From NCBI RefSeq assembly GCF_021026295.1, contig NZ_JAJNDA010000012.1:152040-216039 (forward strand): a stretch of 64,000 bases of DNA, read 5' to 3'. Source of the stretch: Actinomycetospora soli (GTDB taxonomy: Bacteria > Actinomycetota > Actinomycetes > Mycobacteriales > Pseudonocardiaceae). The translations under genes were made by a program, and so were the position numbers. Within the stretch, counting starts at the first letter, position 1; every line of letters starts with the position of its first letter. The notes beneath the pieces were generated by a model. It saw nothing but the letters and a program-made list of their open reading frames with translations, did not search any database and was not told the DNA's origin. Shown one piece after another: positions 17,970 through 27,229 of this stretch.

Positions 17970-18539
17970 TCAGCTCTGACCGGCGGTCGGGGCGGCCTTC
18001 GAGGCCTTCCAGCCGTCCGGGGTGCGCTGCATCTCGACCTGGAACAGCTGCTGCTTCTGGGTGGGCTGCTGGTTGGAGCTCGACGCGGTCACGTTGATCG
18101 CGACGATCGCGGAGGCCGTCCCGCGGTCGTCGTCGAAGGCGGTGAGCGAGGCCCCCGCCGGCGTGGCGACGACGGACGCCTGGGCCTTCTTCAGGCTGTC
18201 GGCGAACTGCTGACGGACCTTCTGGTACTCGGTGAGCATCGGGTCGGTCAGCGACGACTGCGCGGCCTGGAGGTCGGCGTCGATCGTCTGCGGGCGCACC
18301 GTGTTGATGTTGACGACGATCTGCTCGGCGGCGTCGACGGCCACGTCGCGGTCGGCGGCCTGCGTGGCGGTCGTCCCGTGGGACCCGATCCACCAGTAGA
18401 CGCCGGCGGCGACGGCCGCCGCGAAGGCGAGCACAGCCAGGACGGCCAGGATGCGGATCGTCGTCCGCTGCGACGGGACCTTCAGGCGGCCCCGTCGCGT
18501 GGACGGCTCGAGCGTGTCGGTGGAGGGCAGGGTCCTCAA
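17970..18539 (-). CDS. Mce-associated membrane protein
   Basis: A 189-residue single-pass protein. A short basic N terminus is followed by a helix (IRILAVLAVLAFAAAVAAGVY) and an extracytoplasmic domain with VNINTVRPQTIDADLQA and a DGWKASKA end resembling the downstream Mce-associated protein. It sits between mceF (30 bases upstream) and the second such gene (16 bases downstream). The start is uncertain. Only TTG 18539 is available before the in-frame stop, and its GAGGAG motif is too close to be ideal. Confidence 0.75.
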   Translation of the reverse strand: MRTLPSTDTLEPSTRRGRLKVPSQRTTIRILAVLAVLAFAAAVAAGVYWWIGSHGTTATQAADRDVAVDAAEQIVVNINTVRPQTIDADLQAAQSSLTDPMLTEYQKVRQQFADSLKKAQASVVATPAGASLTAFDDDRGTASAIVAINVTASSSNQQPTQKQQLFQVEMQRTPDGWKASKAAPTAGQS

Positions 18540-18569
18540 CTCCTCGGGGTAGGAGCCCGCCCCGTCGCG

Positions 18570-19967
18570 CTACCCCAGGCCGGGGATGACGACGGGCGGG
18601 GCACCGCGCCCGGAGTCCGCCAGGACATCGGCCGGAGACGACGAGAGTCCGGAGAACGCGGTGGTCTGGTCTGCATTCTGCGACCCGGCCCGTGACGCGG
18701 ACGACCCGGGGTTGCTACCGGGGGTCTGCGCCGGCTTCTGGCCGGGCGTGAACGGCGTGGCGGGCACCGGGGTGACGTTGCCGAAGTTGCCGGGGGGCGG
18801 GTTGCCCGGGGCGTAGTAGTACTGGTTCGGGTCGAGGATCTCGCCGTACGGCCGCTTGCTGCCGTCCAGCTCCGGGGTGTGCTGGAGGCCGCGGGGGTTC
18901 ACGGCCCCTCCCTGAGCACAGAACGCCCGGGTGTCCAGCGGAGGGAAGTCCAGCGCGGTCGCCGGTCGCCAGCCGTCGTTGGGCTGCAGGTAGCCGTCCC
19001 GGCAGTAGGGCGGGTCGGCGACGTTGAGGACGAGGCCGAAGTGCACGCGGCCGTCGCCGGGGAGCACCGCCGGGGCCACCGCGGACAGGCCCGGGTAGGT
19101 GACGAGCAGCTGCTCGACCCCGGCGAGGCGCGGCTGGATGATCCGCACCGTCGTCAGGACGTTCGCGAGGACCCGCGACAGGTCGGGACCCGTCTCCCGC
19201 AGCAGGCCCTCGAGCTGCGTGGCGGCCGGGGGCGCGGCGCGCACGAGCCGGCGCAGGTTCGGGTCGTCGGCCTTCAGCTGCGCGGTGAAGAGGTTGAGGT
19301 CGCGGCTGAACGAGAGGATCTGCGGCCCGAGCGAGGCCTGGGTGTTCAGCACGACCCGCCCGTCGGCGAGCAGCTGCCGGGTCTGCGGCAGGTTGCGGAT
19401 GGCGTCGCCGACCAGGGCGTTGGAGCTGTCGAGCAGGCGCTGCAGGTCGGGACCCGTGCGGTCGAACGCCGTGTAGAGCTCGTCGACGGTGGTCCGCAGC
19501 TCCGGGAGGGGCACCGAGGTCGCCAGGGAGTTCAGGTTGGCGAGCAGGCCGTCGACCTGGGTGGGCGTGCGCACCCGGTCGACCGGGATGACGTCGCCGT
19601 CCTGGAAGTACGGCCCGCCGTCGCGCGTCGGCTGCAGGTCGACGTACTGCTCGCCGACCGCGGACCGGTTGGCGATGACGGCGATCGCGTTCGCCGGCAC
19701 CTCGGGCGCGTCGTTCTCGATCTCCAGCTCGGTCTCGAGGCCACCGGGGGTCACCCGCATGTCGCCGACCTTGCCGATCTCGACGCCGCGGTAGCTCACC
19801 GACGCCTTCGGGAAGATGCCGCCGGAGTCCTTCATCTCGACCCTGACCGTGTACGGGCCCAGGCCGATGAGGGAGTCGGCGCCGACGTAGCGGAACGAGA
19901 TGTATCCGATGCCGACCACCGACAGGATGACGAAGATGATCAGCAGGTTCCGGATCTGCTTCGTCAT
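18570..19967 (-). CDS. mceF: MceF, substrate-binding tunnel subunit of Mce transporter
   Basis: Mce proteins assemble as hexamers whose helical needle carries lipids across the cell envelope. This 465-residue member has an N-terminal transmembrane helix (IRNLLIIFVILSVVGIGY) and an MCE/MlaD domain (about 35-115, with SYRGVEIGKVGDMRVTPGG). A long helical region follows, then a Pro/Ser/Gly-rich tail after residue ~400. The ATG at 19967 overlaps the mceE stop region. The open frame continues upstream only as an artefact of mceE repeats. Sixth Mce gene of the operon. Confidence 0.92.
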   Translation of the reverse strand: MTKQIRNLLIIFVILSVVGIGYISFRYVGADSLIGLGPYTVRVEMKDSGGIFPKASVSYRGVEIGKVGDMRVTPGGLETELEIENDAPEVPANAIAVIANRSAVGEQYVDLQPTRDGGPYFQDGDVIPVDRVRTPTQVDGLLANLNSLATSVPLPELRTTVDELYTAFDRTGPDLQRLLDSSNALVGDAIRNLPQTRQLLADGRVVLNTQASLGPQILSFSRDLNLFTAQLKADDPNLRRLVRAAPPAATQLEGLLRETGPDLSRVLANVLTTVRIIQPRLAGVEQLLVTYPGLSAVAPAVLPGDGRVHFGLVLNVADPPYCRDGYLQPNDGWRPATALDFPPLDTRAFCAQGGAVNPRGLQHTPELDGSKRPYGEILDPNQYYYAPGNPPPGNFGNVTPVPATPFTPGQKPAQTPGSNPGSSASRAGSQNADQTTAFSGLSSSPADVLADSGRGAPPVVIPGLG

Positions 19968-19968
19968 G

Positions 19969-21318
19969 TCAGTTCCCGCCTTCTGGCTCGGCACCGGGGG
20001 TGCCCTCGTCGCCGGTGGCGCCGGCCCCGTCCGCGGTCCCGCCCGTCGTGCCGGTCCCGCCCGTCGTGCCGGTGCCGCCCGTCGTGCCGGTGCCGCCCGT
20101 CGTGCCGGTGCCGCCCGTCGTGCCGGTGCCGCCCGTGGTGGTCGTCGTGCCCGTCCCGGCACCGGTGCCGCCTGTGGCGGACGTGCCCCCGAGCAGACCC
20201 CCGACGCCGGGGAGGTTGATCGCCGGCGCTCCCGTGGCGGCCCGCTGGTTCTGCAGCAGCGCCAGGATCTGGTTGAGGTTGGCGTTCTGCGGGTTGACCC
20301 CGAGCAGGTTCTGCAGGATGCCCGACAGCGAGAGCTCGACGTTGACGTCGATGTTCACGAAGTCGCCCTTCGCCGCGTTCAGGGCGTTGTCGGCGAACGG
20401 AATCGTCACGAGGAGCTGCAGCGAGCCGGGCAGGGCGTCGCCGGAGGCGACCAGGTTCCCGAGGATCGGCTGGAGCGCCGCCAGGTCGGCCACCGTGTTG
20501 GCGCCGGCCCGGTTGATCACGTCCGTGCCGACCACCGACAGCCGCTGCAGGGCCTGCAGGGTCCCGACGAGCAGACCGCGCTGCTGGTTGAGCACGTCGA
20601 GCCCGGGCTGCAGGTTGTCGATGACGTTCGCGATCTTCGCCCGCTGGTCGACCAGGGTGCGCGAGAGCCGGTCGACGGAGTCGAGGGCCCGGACGATGTC
20701 GCTGCGCTGCTGGTCGAGGGTCCCGACGAAGACGTTGAGGTTGTCGATGAGGGCCCGGATCTGGCCCTCGTTGCCGTCCAGCGCGGCGTTGAGCTCGCGG
20801 GTGATCGTCTGGATCTTCTCCACGCCGCCACCGTTGAGCAGCAGCGAGAGCGCCCCGAGGACCTCCTCGACCTGCGCGCCGACGTCGGTCCGGTCGACCG
20901 GGATGACCGCGCCGTCCTGGAGCCGGCCCTGGGGCGCCCCGATGGCCGGGTTCCCCAGCTCCACGAACTTCTCGCCGAGGAGGCTCGTCTGGCGCAGCTT
21001 CGCCATCGCGTTCGCCGGCAGGATCACGCTGCCGTTGACCGCCATCGTGACCTCGGCGGTCCAACCGTCGGGGGCGAGGCGCACCTCGCGGACGACGCCC
21101 ACGGGGACGTCGTTGGTGCGCACGCTGGCGTTCGGCACGAGGTCGACGACGTTGGTGAGCAGCGCCGTCACGGTGTACGGCGAGTCGCCCAGGGCGGCGC
21201 CGCCGGGGAGCGGCACCTCCTGGACCGACTGCAGCCCACAGCCCGACAGCCCGACCGCCGCCACGAGCGCGACGACCACCAGGCGCCAGCCCCGATGGGT
21301 TCTCCCGGTGGTCGTCAC
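19969..21318 (-). CDS. mceE: MceE, lipoprotein subunit of Mce transporter
   Basis: The E position in Mce operons is usually a lipoprotein (LprK type). This 449-residue product has a signal peptide with lipobox LSGC, with Cys27 as the lipidation site. An MCE domain follows (about 40-120, NDVPVGVVREVRLAPDGW), then the helical needle segment and a Gly/Thr repeat tail. The GTG at 21318 overlaps the mceD stop (GTGA) and has AGGAGGAGGA just upstream. The DNA of the tail is a five-copy 18-bp tandem repeat. The unprocessed frame extends far upstream inside mceD/mceC, which is spurious. Confidence 0.92.
   Translation of the reverse strand: MTTTGRTHRGWRLVVVALVAAVGLSGCGLQSVQEVPLPGGAALGDSPYTVTALLTNVVDLVPNASVRTNDVPVGVVREVRLAPDGWTAEVTMAVNGSVILPANAMAKLRQTSLLGEKFVELGNPAIGAPQGRLQDGAVIPVDRTDVGAQVEEVLGALSLLLNGGGVEKIQTITRELNAALDGNEGQIRALIDNLNVFVGTLDQQRSDIVRALDSVDRLSRTLVDQRAKIANVIDNLQPGLDVLNQQRGLLVGTLQALQRLSVVGTDVINRAGANTVADLAALQPILGNLVASGDALPGSLQLLVTIPFADNALNAAKGDFVNIDVNVELSLSGILQNLLGVNPQNANLNQILALLQNQRAATGAPAINLPGVGGLLGGTSATGGTGAGTGTTTTTGGTGTTGGTGTTGGTGTTGGTGTTGGTGTTGGTADGAGATGDEGTPGAEPEGGN
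20041..20130 (-). repeat. 18-bp tandem repeat, 5 copies, inside mceE
   Basis: Five contiguous copies of an 18-base unit (plus strand GCCCGTCGTGCCGGTGCC, the first with one change) encode repeated TGGTGT hexapeptides at the MceE C terminus. Imperfect copies flank it. Copy number is likely to vary between strains by slippage. Confidence 0.9.
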
Positions 21319-22643
21319 CGTCCTCCTCCTGCGGTCAGTCCCTTGATCAGTTCCCCACCCGGCAGGGTCGGCGACGCGTCCGGGCCGGACGTGGCGTCGC
21401 GCGGGGTCGGTTCGGCCTGGGGTGTCAGGTTCTGCACCAGGTTGTTCGCCAGCGGCGCGACGGTCTGGTTCGCGTTGAGCAGGGCGGACAGCTGCTGGAA
21501 CGGCGCCAGCGCGGAGTTGAGCGCCGTCACCCCCGCCTGGGTCTGCGTGGCGCACTGGACCTGGCCGGCGGCCAGCAGCGGCGGCAGCGGGACGTTCTGC
21601 GGGATCGGCAGCAGGCCGCCGCTGAGCAGACCGCAGAGGAGCTGGTTGCGGCTGATCGGCGGCAGGTTCAGTCCGGGGAAGAGCACGGGCCGGACGTCGA
21701 GGCTGTCGCTGCTGGCGTTGAACGCGTTCGTCAGGTTGTTGAGCGCGACCGGGGCCGCGTCGGTGAACTCGGTGAGCGCCCGGCTCTGGCGGACCAGGAT
21801 GTCGGTGATGCTCGCCAGCTGGCCCACGTCGACCCGCAGGCCGTCGCGGTTGTCCCGGACGAACGACGCCACGTCCTCGAGGGCGGGCGGCAGCACCTGG
21901 AGGACCTGCGAGAGGTTGCCCCGCTCGGCGGCCAGGAAGCCGGAGATGTCGGCGAGCTGGTTGTTGAGCAGCTGCACCTGGCCGTCGTTGCGGGCCAGCA
22001 TGTTCGTGAACTGCCCGAGGTTGTCGACCGTGGCGAACAGGTTGCCGCGGTTGTCCGACAGCGTCCCCACCGCACCCGCGAGCTCGGTGATCGTCGACTT
22101 GAGCGCCTCGCCGTTGCCGCCGAGGGCGCCCGCGGAGGAGCGCAGCAGGTCGTTCAGCGCGCCGGCCTTGTTGATGCCGTTCGGGCCGAGCGAGGTGGCG
22201 ATGGAGTCGAGGCTCTTGTAGACGCGGTCGAGCTCCACCGGGACCGACGTGCGCTGCACGGGGATGACGGCGCCGTCGTTCATCAGCGGCCCGCCCGTGT
22301 AGTTCGGGCCGAGCTGGACGTAGCGGTCGGACACCAGGGTCGGCGCGACGATGACGGCCTGCGCGCCGGCCGCGATCGGGATGCTGTTGTCGACCTTCAG
22401 CTCCACCCGCACGACGTTGCCCTGCGGGACGATGTCCTCGACGGTGCCGACGGGCACGCCGCTGACGTTGACGGTGTTCTTGGTGTAGAGGCCGACCACC
22501 GAGGTGAAGTACGCGGTGATGGTGCGGGAGCTGCCCCGCTCGAGGGCGTACCAGAGCCCGGCCGTCGCGACGAGCGCGACGACCACGACGATCGCCAGGG
22601 TCCGGGCGAAGCTGTCGAACAACAAGGAGACACGGGTCGTCAC
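21315..22643 (-). CDS. mceD: MceD, subunit of Mce transporter
   Basis: A 442-residue Mce-family protein. N-terminal helix (TLAIVVVVALVATAGLWYAL), MCE domain (about 38-118, NVSGVPVGTVEDIVPQGN ... LVSDRYVQLGP), long alpha-helical region rich in N, Q, L and D, and a Pro-rich tail. It starts 3 bases after mceC and overlaps mceE by four bases, so translation is coupled. Predicted to form one position of the hetero-hexameric lipid tunnel. Confidence 0.92.
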   Translation of the reverse strand: MTTRVSLLFDSFARTLAIVVVVALVATAGLWYALERGSSRTITAYFTSVVGLYTKNTVNVSGVPVGTVEDIVPQGNVVRVELKVDNSIPIAAGAQAVIVAPTLVSDRYVQLGPNYTGGPLMNDGAVIPVQRTSVPVELDRVYKSLDSIATSLGPNGINKAGALNDLLRSSAGALGGNGEALKSTITELAGAVGTLSDNRGNLFATVDNLGQFTNMLARNDGQVQLLNNQLADISGFLAAERGNLSQVLQVLPPALEDVASFVRDNRDGLRVDVGQLASITDILVRQSRALTEFTDAAPVALNNLTNAFNASSDSLDVRPVLFPGLNLPPISRNQLLCGLLSGGLLPIPQNVPLPPLLAAGQVQCATQTQAGVTALNSALAPFQQLSALLNANQTVAPLANNLVQNLTPQAEPTPRDATSGPDASPTLPGGELIKGLTAGGGR

Positions 22644-22646
22644 GGG

Positions 22647-23870
22647 TCAGCCCCCTCCCTGGGTCGGCTGCTGGGCCGGCGCCTGCTGCTGGGCCGGTTG
22701 CTGGGTCTGGCCGATCGCGGCCGGGTTGATGAGCGGGATGCCGCCCGGGAACAGCGCGCCGAGGTCGACGCCCTGGGTCTGGCCGGCCTGGAGCAGCGGC
22801 TGCCCGAGCGAGTTGACCGCCCCGGAGATGACGGTCGGGTCCACGTTGCCCAGGAGGTCCGTGAGGAACCCGGCGGGGTTCCCCGTGGCCGCGCCCGGGT
22901 TGCAGGGCGCGTCGATCGGCGGGTCGATGTTGCAGATGTAGGCGTCGAACCAGCGGCCGTTGCCGACCACGTTGCCGAAGACCCGGATGAACGGCGAGAG
23001 CAGCCGGATGCCGTTCTCGAGGTTCGCCGAGTTCGCCTGGAGCGTCGTGAGGACGCCGTTCAGGCTGGCCAGCGTCGGTCCGAGGGTCGCCCGGTTGTCG
23101 GCGACGAGCCCGCGCAGCTGGTTCGACAGCGCGATCGTCCCGTTGAGCAGGTCGTCGATCGCGGCCTTGCGGCCCCGCAGCTCGCCCAGCAGCAGGTTGC
23201 CGTTCTGGATGAGCTTCTCGACGTCGCCGTTGCGGTCGGCGAGCACCTGGGTGGTGGCCCGGGTGTTCGCCAGCAGCTTCGCGAGCTCCTGGTCGCGGGA
23301 AGAGATCGTCCGGGAGAGACGGGACAGGCCGTCCAGCGCCGGCCGGATCGGCCCGGAGGCCCCGTCGAGGGTCTCCGAGAGCGTGCCGAGGCTCGCGCCC
23401 AGCTGGTCGGTGTTGAGGCCCTCGACGGTGGTCGTGAGGTCGGAGAAGGCCTGGATGACGTCGAACGGCGCGGTGGTGCGGCTGCGCGGGATCGCCACGT
23501 CGGGGTCGAGCACCTGGGAGCCCTCGGGGTCGAGGGCGATGTACTTCTGCCCCAGCACCGTCTTGATCTCGATCGAGGCCCGCGTCTGGTCCCCGATCCA
23601 GGCGTCGGGCGCCTTGAAGGAGATGACGACGTCGTTCCCGTCGAGCGTCACGTCGGTGACCGTGCCGACCCGGATGCCGGCCACGCGGATGTCGTCGTCG
23701 GGCTGGACGCCCGCCGCCTCGCCGAAACGGGCCGTGTATGTCGCCCCCTGCCCGATGAGGGGCAGGTCGCGGATGTTGAGCGACGCCAGCACGAGGAGCA
23801 CCAGGACGAGGAGGCTCACCGCACCGATGACGATGGGGTTCCGTTTCCGGAACGGCTTCAGCCGCTGCAT
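22647..23870 (-). CDS. mceC: MceC, subunit of Mce transporter
   Basis: A 407-residue Mce protein. A short basic N terminus leads into a helix (IVIGAVSLLVLVLLVLASL), then an MCE domain (about 38-118, DIRVAGIRVGTVTDVTLDGN and VLGQKYIALDPEG), a helical stretch with N-R-x-T-L repeats, and a Gln/Pro-rich C terminus. The ATG at 23870 lies inside the last codons of mceB (13-base overlap). The start is fixed by the basic-plus-hydrophobic opening shared by the family. Confidence 0.92.
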   Translation of the reverse strand: MQRLKPFRKRNPIVIGAVSLLVLVLLVLASLNIRDLPLIGQGATYTARFGEAAGVQPDDDIRVAGIRVGTVTDVTLDGNDVVISFKAPDAWIGDQTRASIEIKTVLGQKYIALDPEGSQVLDPDVAIPRSRTTAPFDVIQAFSDLTTTVEGLNTDQLGASLGTLSETLDGASGPIRPALDGLSRLSRTISSRDQELAKLLANTRATTQVLADRNGDVEKLIQNGNLLLGELRGRKAAIDDLLNGTIALSNQLRGLVADNRATLGPTLASLNGVLTTLQANSANLENGIRLLSPFIRVFGNVVGNGRWFDAYICNIDPPIDAPCNPGAATGNPAGFLTDLLGNVDPTVISGAVNSLGQPLLQAGQTQGVDLGALFPGGIPLINPAAIGQTQQPAQQQAPAQQPTQGGG

Positions 23871-24910
23871 CGGTAACCCCCACCCGGAATCGGGAGCTGC
23901 ACCTCGATCTGCGGCGGCAGCGGCAGCTGGATCGGCCCGGGCAGCGTCGTGTCGAGCTTCAGGCCCGCCGAGCAGAGGTAGAAGTTGAACCAGGACCCGT
24001 AGGTGCCGGCGCGGCCGATGTTGTTGGCCTTCTGCGGGGTGTTCCGGAGGAAGTTCTCCACGAGGCCTCGGTTGCGGTTGAGGATGTCGGACAGCTGTCC
24101 GAGCTTGACGATGTCGTCGCGCAGCGGCGGGCGGGCGGCGCCGAGGAAGCCGGCCGTCACCTGCGTCAGGTCGGCGATCGGCTGCAGGGTGGACCCGATC
24201 GCGACCCGGTCCTGGGCGAGGCCGGTGACCAGCTGCTGCAGTGAGACGATGAGGCTCGAGAGCTTCTCGTCGCGGGCGTTCACCGTGTCGAGGACCAGGT
24301 TCAGGTTGTTGATGACGCTGCCGATCACCGCGTCCCGGTCGGCGATCGTCGAGGTCAGCGAGGCCGTGCTCGCGAGCAGCTGGTTGATGTTGCCGCTCTC
24401 GCCCTGCAGCACCTGGATGATCTCGAACGACAGCCGGTTGACGTCGTCGGGGCTCAGGGCCTGGAACAGCGGCTTGAAGCCGTTGAACACCACCGTGAGG
24501 TTGAGCGGCGGCGTCGTCTGCGTCACCGGCACGGTGTCGCCGGGCTGCAGGTACTGGTTCATCGGGCCGTTGCCCCGCTGGATGTCGAGGTACCGCTGCC
24601 CGATGAGGTTCTGGTACTTGATCGCTAACCGCGCGCCGGTGGGTAGCTTGCGGGCCTCGTCCACGGAGAACGACACCTCGGCCACCGACCGGTCGGCCAC
24701 CTGGACGTCGGTGACCTGCCCGACCCGGACACCGGCGATGCGCACGTCGCTGCCGGCGATGAGACCCGAGGCGTCGACGAACCGCGCCTTGTAGTCCTGC
24801 GTCGATCCGAAGTACTGGTTCTGGATGGTGCTGAGCAGCAGCAGTACCGACAGCACCGTGACGACCGCGAAGATTACGAGCTTGATCAGCGGTGCGAGGA
24901 CGCCCCTCAT
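23858..24910 (-). CDS. mceB: MceB, subunit of Mce transporter
   Basis: A 350-residue Mce protein starting MRGVLAPLIKLVIFAVVTVL, a membrane helix, followed by an MCE domain (GSDVRIAGVRVGQVTDVQVAD ... NLIGQRYLDIQRG) and the helical needle region. It ends in a Pro-rich segment with two cysteines (YLCSAG and YRCSG). The ATG at 24910 overlaps the mceA stop by four bases (ATGA). The longer open frame upstream is the shadow of mceA. Confidence 0.92.
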   Translation of the reverse strand: MRGVLAPLIKLVIFAVVTVLSVLLLLSTIQNQYFGSTQDYKARFVDASGLIAGSDVRIAGVRVGQVTDVQVADRSVAEVSFSVDEARKLPTGARLAIKYQNLIGQRYLDIQRGNGPMNQYLQPGDTVPVTQTTPPLNLTVVFNGFKPLFQALSPDDVNRLSFEIIQVLQGESGNINQLLASTASLTSTIADRDAVIGSVINNLNLVLDTVNARDEKLSSLIVSLQQLVTGLAQDRVAIGSTLQPIADLTQVTAGFLGAARPPLRDDIVKLGQLSDILNRNRGLVENFLRNTPQKANNIGRAGTYGSWFNFYLCSAGLKLDTTLPGPIQLPLPPQIEVQLPIPGGGYRCSG

Positions 24911-26343
24911 GAGACCTCCACCGTCGTGCCGCGCATGGTGGCGGCCGTGAGGTACGGGGCGAAGGCCGGGACCTGCCCGGGCGCGAGGCCCATCTGCAGC
25001 CCGGTCAGCTCGGTCACCAGCGATCGCTCCTCGGGGGAGTTCGGCGTGTTGGGCAGCCCGATGTTGGCGGGGTCGATCCGGGCCGCTCCCTGGCCCTCGG
25101 TCGGTTGCGCGTCGGAGCCCCCGGCGGGCGGGGCGGACGGGGCGCCCGCGGTTCCCGGGGCGGCGACCCGCGACTGGACGCCCCCGTTGTCGCCCCCGGT
25201 GGAATCCATGTCCGCGTTGGTCGCGGCGGGCGGGGAGAACGAGCCGTCCTGGAACGGGCCGCCCGGCGGGTACTGCGGAGCCTTGCCGTTGACGATGTAG
25301 CAGCGCGGCCCGCGCTTGTCCCGGAAGGCCGGGGAGTCGCTCGGGAGGTACTTGCCGCGGTCGATGTTGATCTCGGCCGCGATCTTGAGGCCCGTCGTCG
25401 GCGTGAAGACGTCGTTGATCTTCGGGGTCAGGTCGGTCAGCTGCTGGAGCAGGCACGGGAACTCCGGGCTGTACCGGCGCAGCAGGTCGAGCACCGGGTA
25501 CGACCGGGCGCTCAGCTCGATGATGTTCGGCCGGTTGGCGGCCAGGAACGTCGTCGTGACGTCCGAGGCCGACGTGACCGTGCGGAACGTCGACTCGAAG
25601 GCCGCCCGCTCCTCGACCAGGGTCCGGCTCGTGGTGACGAGGTTGTCCAGCGCCGAGAGCAGGTCGGGCAGGGCCGCGTTGTAGATGTCCGCGGTCGGCG
25701 TGAGGAGGCGCAGGTCGTTGATGAGGTCGGGCAGCGAGGGGTTGAGGCCGCCGACGAACTGGTTGAGCTGCACCAACGTCGCGCCGGTCTGCTGACCTCG
25801 CCCCGACAGCGCCTGGGAGACGGCCCCGAGGGTGTCGGAGAGCTTCTGCGGCTCGACCGCCTGGATCACGGGGAGCAGGTTGTTGAGCACGGTCTCGGTC
25901 TCGGTCGCATTCTGCGAGCGGTCCTGGCCGATGAAGTCGCCCTCCTGCAGGCGCCGCGGGCTCGGGTTCGGCGGCTCCTCCAGGGACACGAAGCGCTCAC
26001 CGAACAGCGTCTTCGGGACGAGGCGCGCGGTGACGTTGCTCGGGATGGCCGTCAGCGCGTCGGGGTCCATCGCCATCTCGATGGTGGCCTTCTGGCCGTC
26101 CGACTCGACCGAGGTGATCTCGCCGACGATGACGCCGCGGACCTTGACGTCACCCTGCTTGGAGAGCTGGTTGCCGACCGAGTCGGTCTGCAGCGTCACC
26201 ATCTCGACGGGCTTGAAGAACTTGTTGAACTGCAGCAGGCACAGCGTGACGATCAGCGCGATGATCAGCAGGAGCGCGGCGCCGGCGAGGCGTCGACGGG
26301 TCGACGAGAGCGGCGGGCGGAGGTCCTTCGTCGGGGCGGTCAT
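24907..26343 (-). CDS. mceA: MceA, subunit of Mce transporter
   Basis: A 478-residue first-position Mce protein. Transmembrane helix about 18-40 (RLAGAALLLIIALIVTLCLL), MCE domain (VKVRGVIVGEITSVESDGQ ... TLFGERFVSLEEP), long helical region with NRPNIIELSARSYPVLDLL, and a Pro/Gly-rich tail from about 360 typical of actinobacterial MceA. The ATG at 26343 overlaps the yrbEB stop (ATGA). Confidence 0.93.
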   Translation of the reverse strand: MTAPTKDLRPPLSSTRRRLAGAALLLIIALIVTLCLLQFNKFFKPVEMVTLQTDSVGNQLSKQGDVKVRGVIVGEITSVESDGQKATIEMAMDPDALTAIPSNVTARLVPKTLFGERFVSLEEPPNPSPRRLQEGDFIGQDRSQNATETETVLNNLLPVIQAVEPQKLSDTLGAVSQALSGRGQQTGATLVQLNQFVGGLNPSLPDLINDLRLLTPTADIYNAALPDLLSALDNLVTTSRTLVEERAAFESTFRTVTSASDVTTTFLAANRPNIIELSARSYPVLDLLRRYSPEFPCLLQQLTDLTPKINDVFTPTTGLKIAAEINIDRGKYLPSDSPAFRDKRGPRCYIVNGKAPQYPPGGPFQDGSFSPPAATNADMDSTGGDNGGVQSRVAAPGTAGAPSAPPAGGSDAQPTEGQGAARIDPANIGLPNTPNSPEERSLVTELTGLQMGLAPGQVPAFAPYLTAATMRGTTVEVS

Positions 26344-27179
26344 CCCGCGATCCGGATCGAGGTCGTCGTGCCCCAGATGGCCAGGGTCAGCAGGTTGTCC
26401 AGGACCGTGAACACGACGATCGAGTTGCGCACCGCGTTACCGACGGCGACGCCCACCCCGGCCGGCCCGCCACCGGCGTTGTAGCCGTAGTAGCAGTGGA
26501 TCAGGATGATCGCGAAGGCGAAGGCGAGCACCTTGAGGAACGAGTAGACGACGTCCTCGGGCGGCAGGAACAGGTTGAAGTAGTGGTCGTAGGTGCCCGA
26601 GGACTGCGTGTAGAAGTTCGTGACCAGCAGCCGGGACGCCAGGTACGAGGCCACCAGGCCGAGGACGTAGAGCGGGATGACGGCGACGAAGCCGGCGATC
26701 ACCCGGGTCGTCACGAGGTACGGCAGCGAGGGCACGGCCATGACCTCGAGGGCGTCGATCTCCTCCGACACCCGCTGCGCGCCGAGCTGGGCGGTGAAGC
26801 CGGCGCCGACCGTCGCCGAGAGGGCGAGCGCGCTGACCAGCGGCGCCACCTCACGAGTGTTGAAGTAGGCGGTGACGAAGCCGGAGAAGGCCGACGTGCC
26901 GATCTGGTTCAGCGCCGAGTAGCTCTGCAGGCCGACGACCGAGCCGGTGAAGAACGTCAGGGTCGCGACGATGACGACCGTGCCGCCGATCACCGCCAGG
27001 GCGCCCGAGCCGAAGGCGACCTCGGTGAGGAGGCGCAGCACCTCACGCTTGTACCGACTCAGGGTGCGGGGGATCCAGCCGATCGTCTTCGCGAAGAACG
27101 TCGCTTGGTCGCCCAGGGTGTCGAGGACGCCCAGGGGGCCGTCCACGAGCGCGCGGGCGCGACGCGTGATCACTGCCAT
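26340..27179 (-). CDS. yrbEB: YrbEB-type permease of Mce ABC transporter
   Basis: YrbE/MlaE proteins are the membrane permeases of Mce importers. The 279-residue protein has five to six hydrophobic segments and the MlaE motif with conserved glutamate (GAQRVSEEIDALEVMAVPSL) that contacts the ATPase. The C-terminal NAGGGPAGVGVAVGNAVRNS segment is typical of YrbEB. It starts 50 bases after yrbEA and overlaps mceA by four bases. Confidence 0.93.
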   Translation of the reverse strand: MAVITRRARALVDGPLGVLDTLGDQATFFAKTIGWIPRTLSRYKREVLRLLTEVAFGSGALAVIGGTVVIVATLTFFTGSVVGLQSYSALNQIGTSAFSGFVTAYFNTREVAPLVSALALSATVGAGFTAQLGAQRVSEEIDALEVMAVPSLPYLVTTRVIAGFVAVIPLYVLGLVASYLASRLLVTNFYTQSSGTYDHYFNLFLPPEDVVYSFLKVLAFAFAIILIHCYYGYNAGGGPAGVGVAVGNAVRNSIVVFTVLDNLLTLAIWGTTTSIRIAG

Positions 27180-27229
27180 TTAGTGGTCTCCGGCCGGGTG
27201 GGGAGCGATCCGCATGAGGAGCGCGTGCC

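Noticed and set aside
20041..20130. CRISPR-like short tandem repeats
   Set aside because: The units are directly abutted 18-mers with no spacers, in frame inside mceE, so this is a protein-coding repeat and not a CRISPR array.
19969..23883. A 1304-codon open frame on the minus strand
   Set aside because: Only its last 449 codons (mceE) are real. The upstream part runs out of frame through mceC and mceD and is Arg/Pro/Gly-rich noise from GC-rich DNA.
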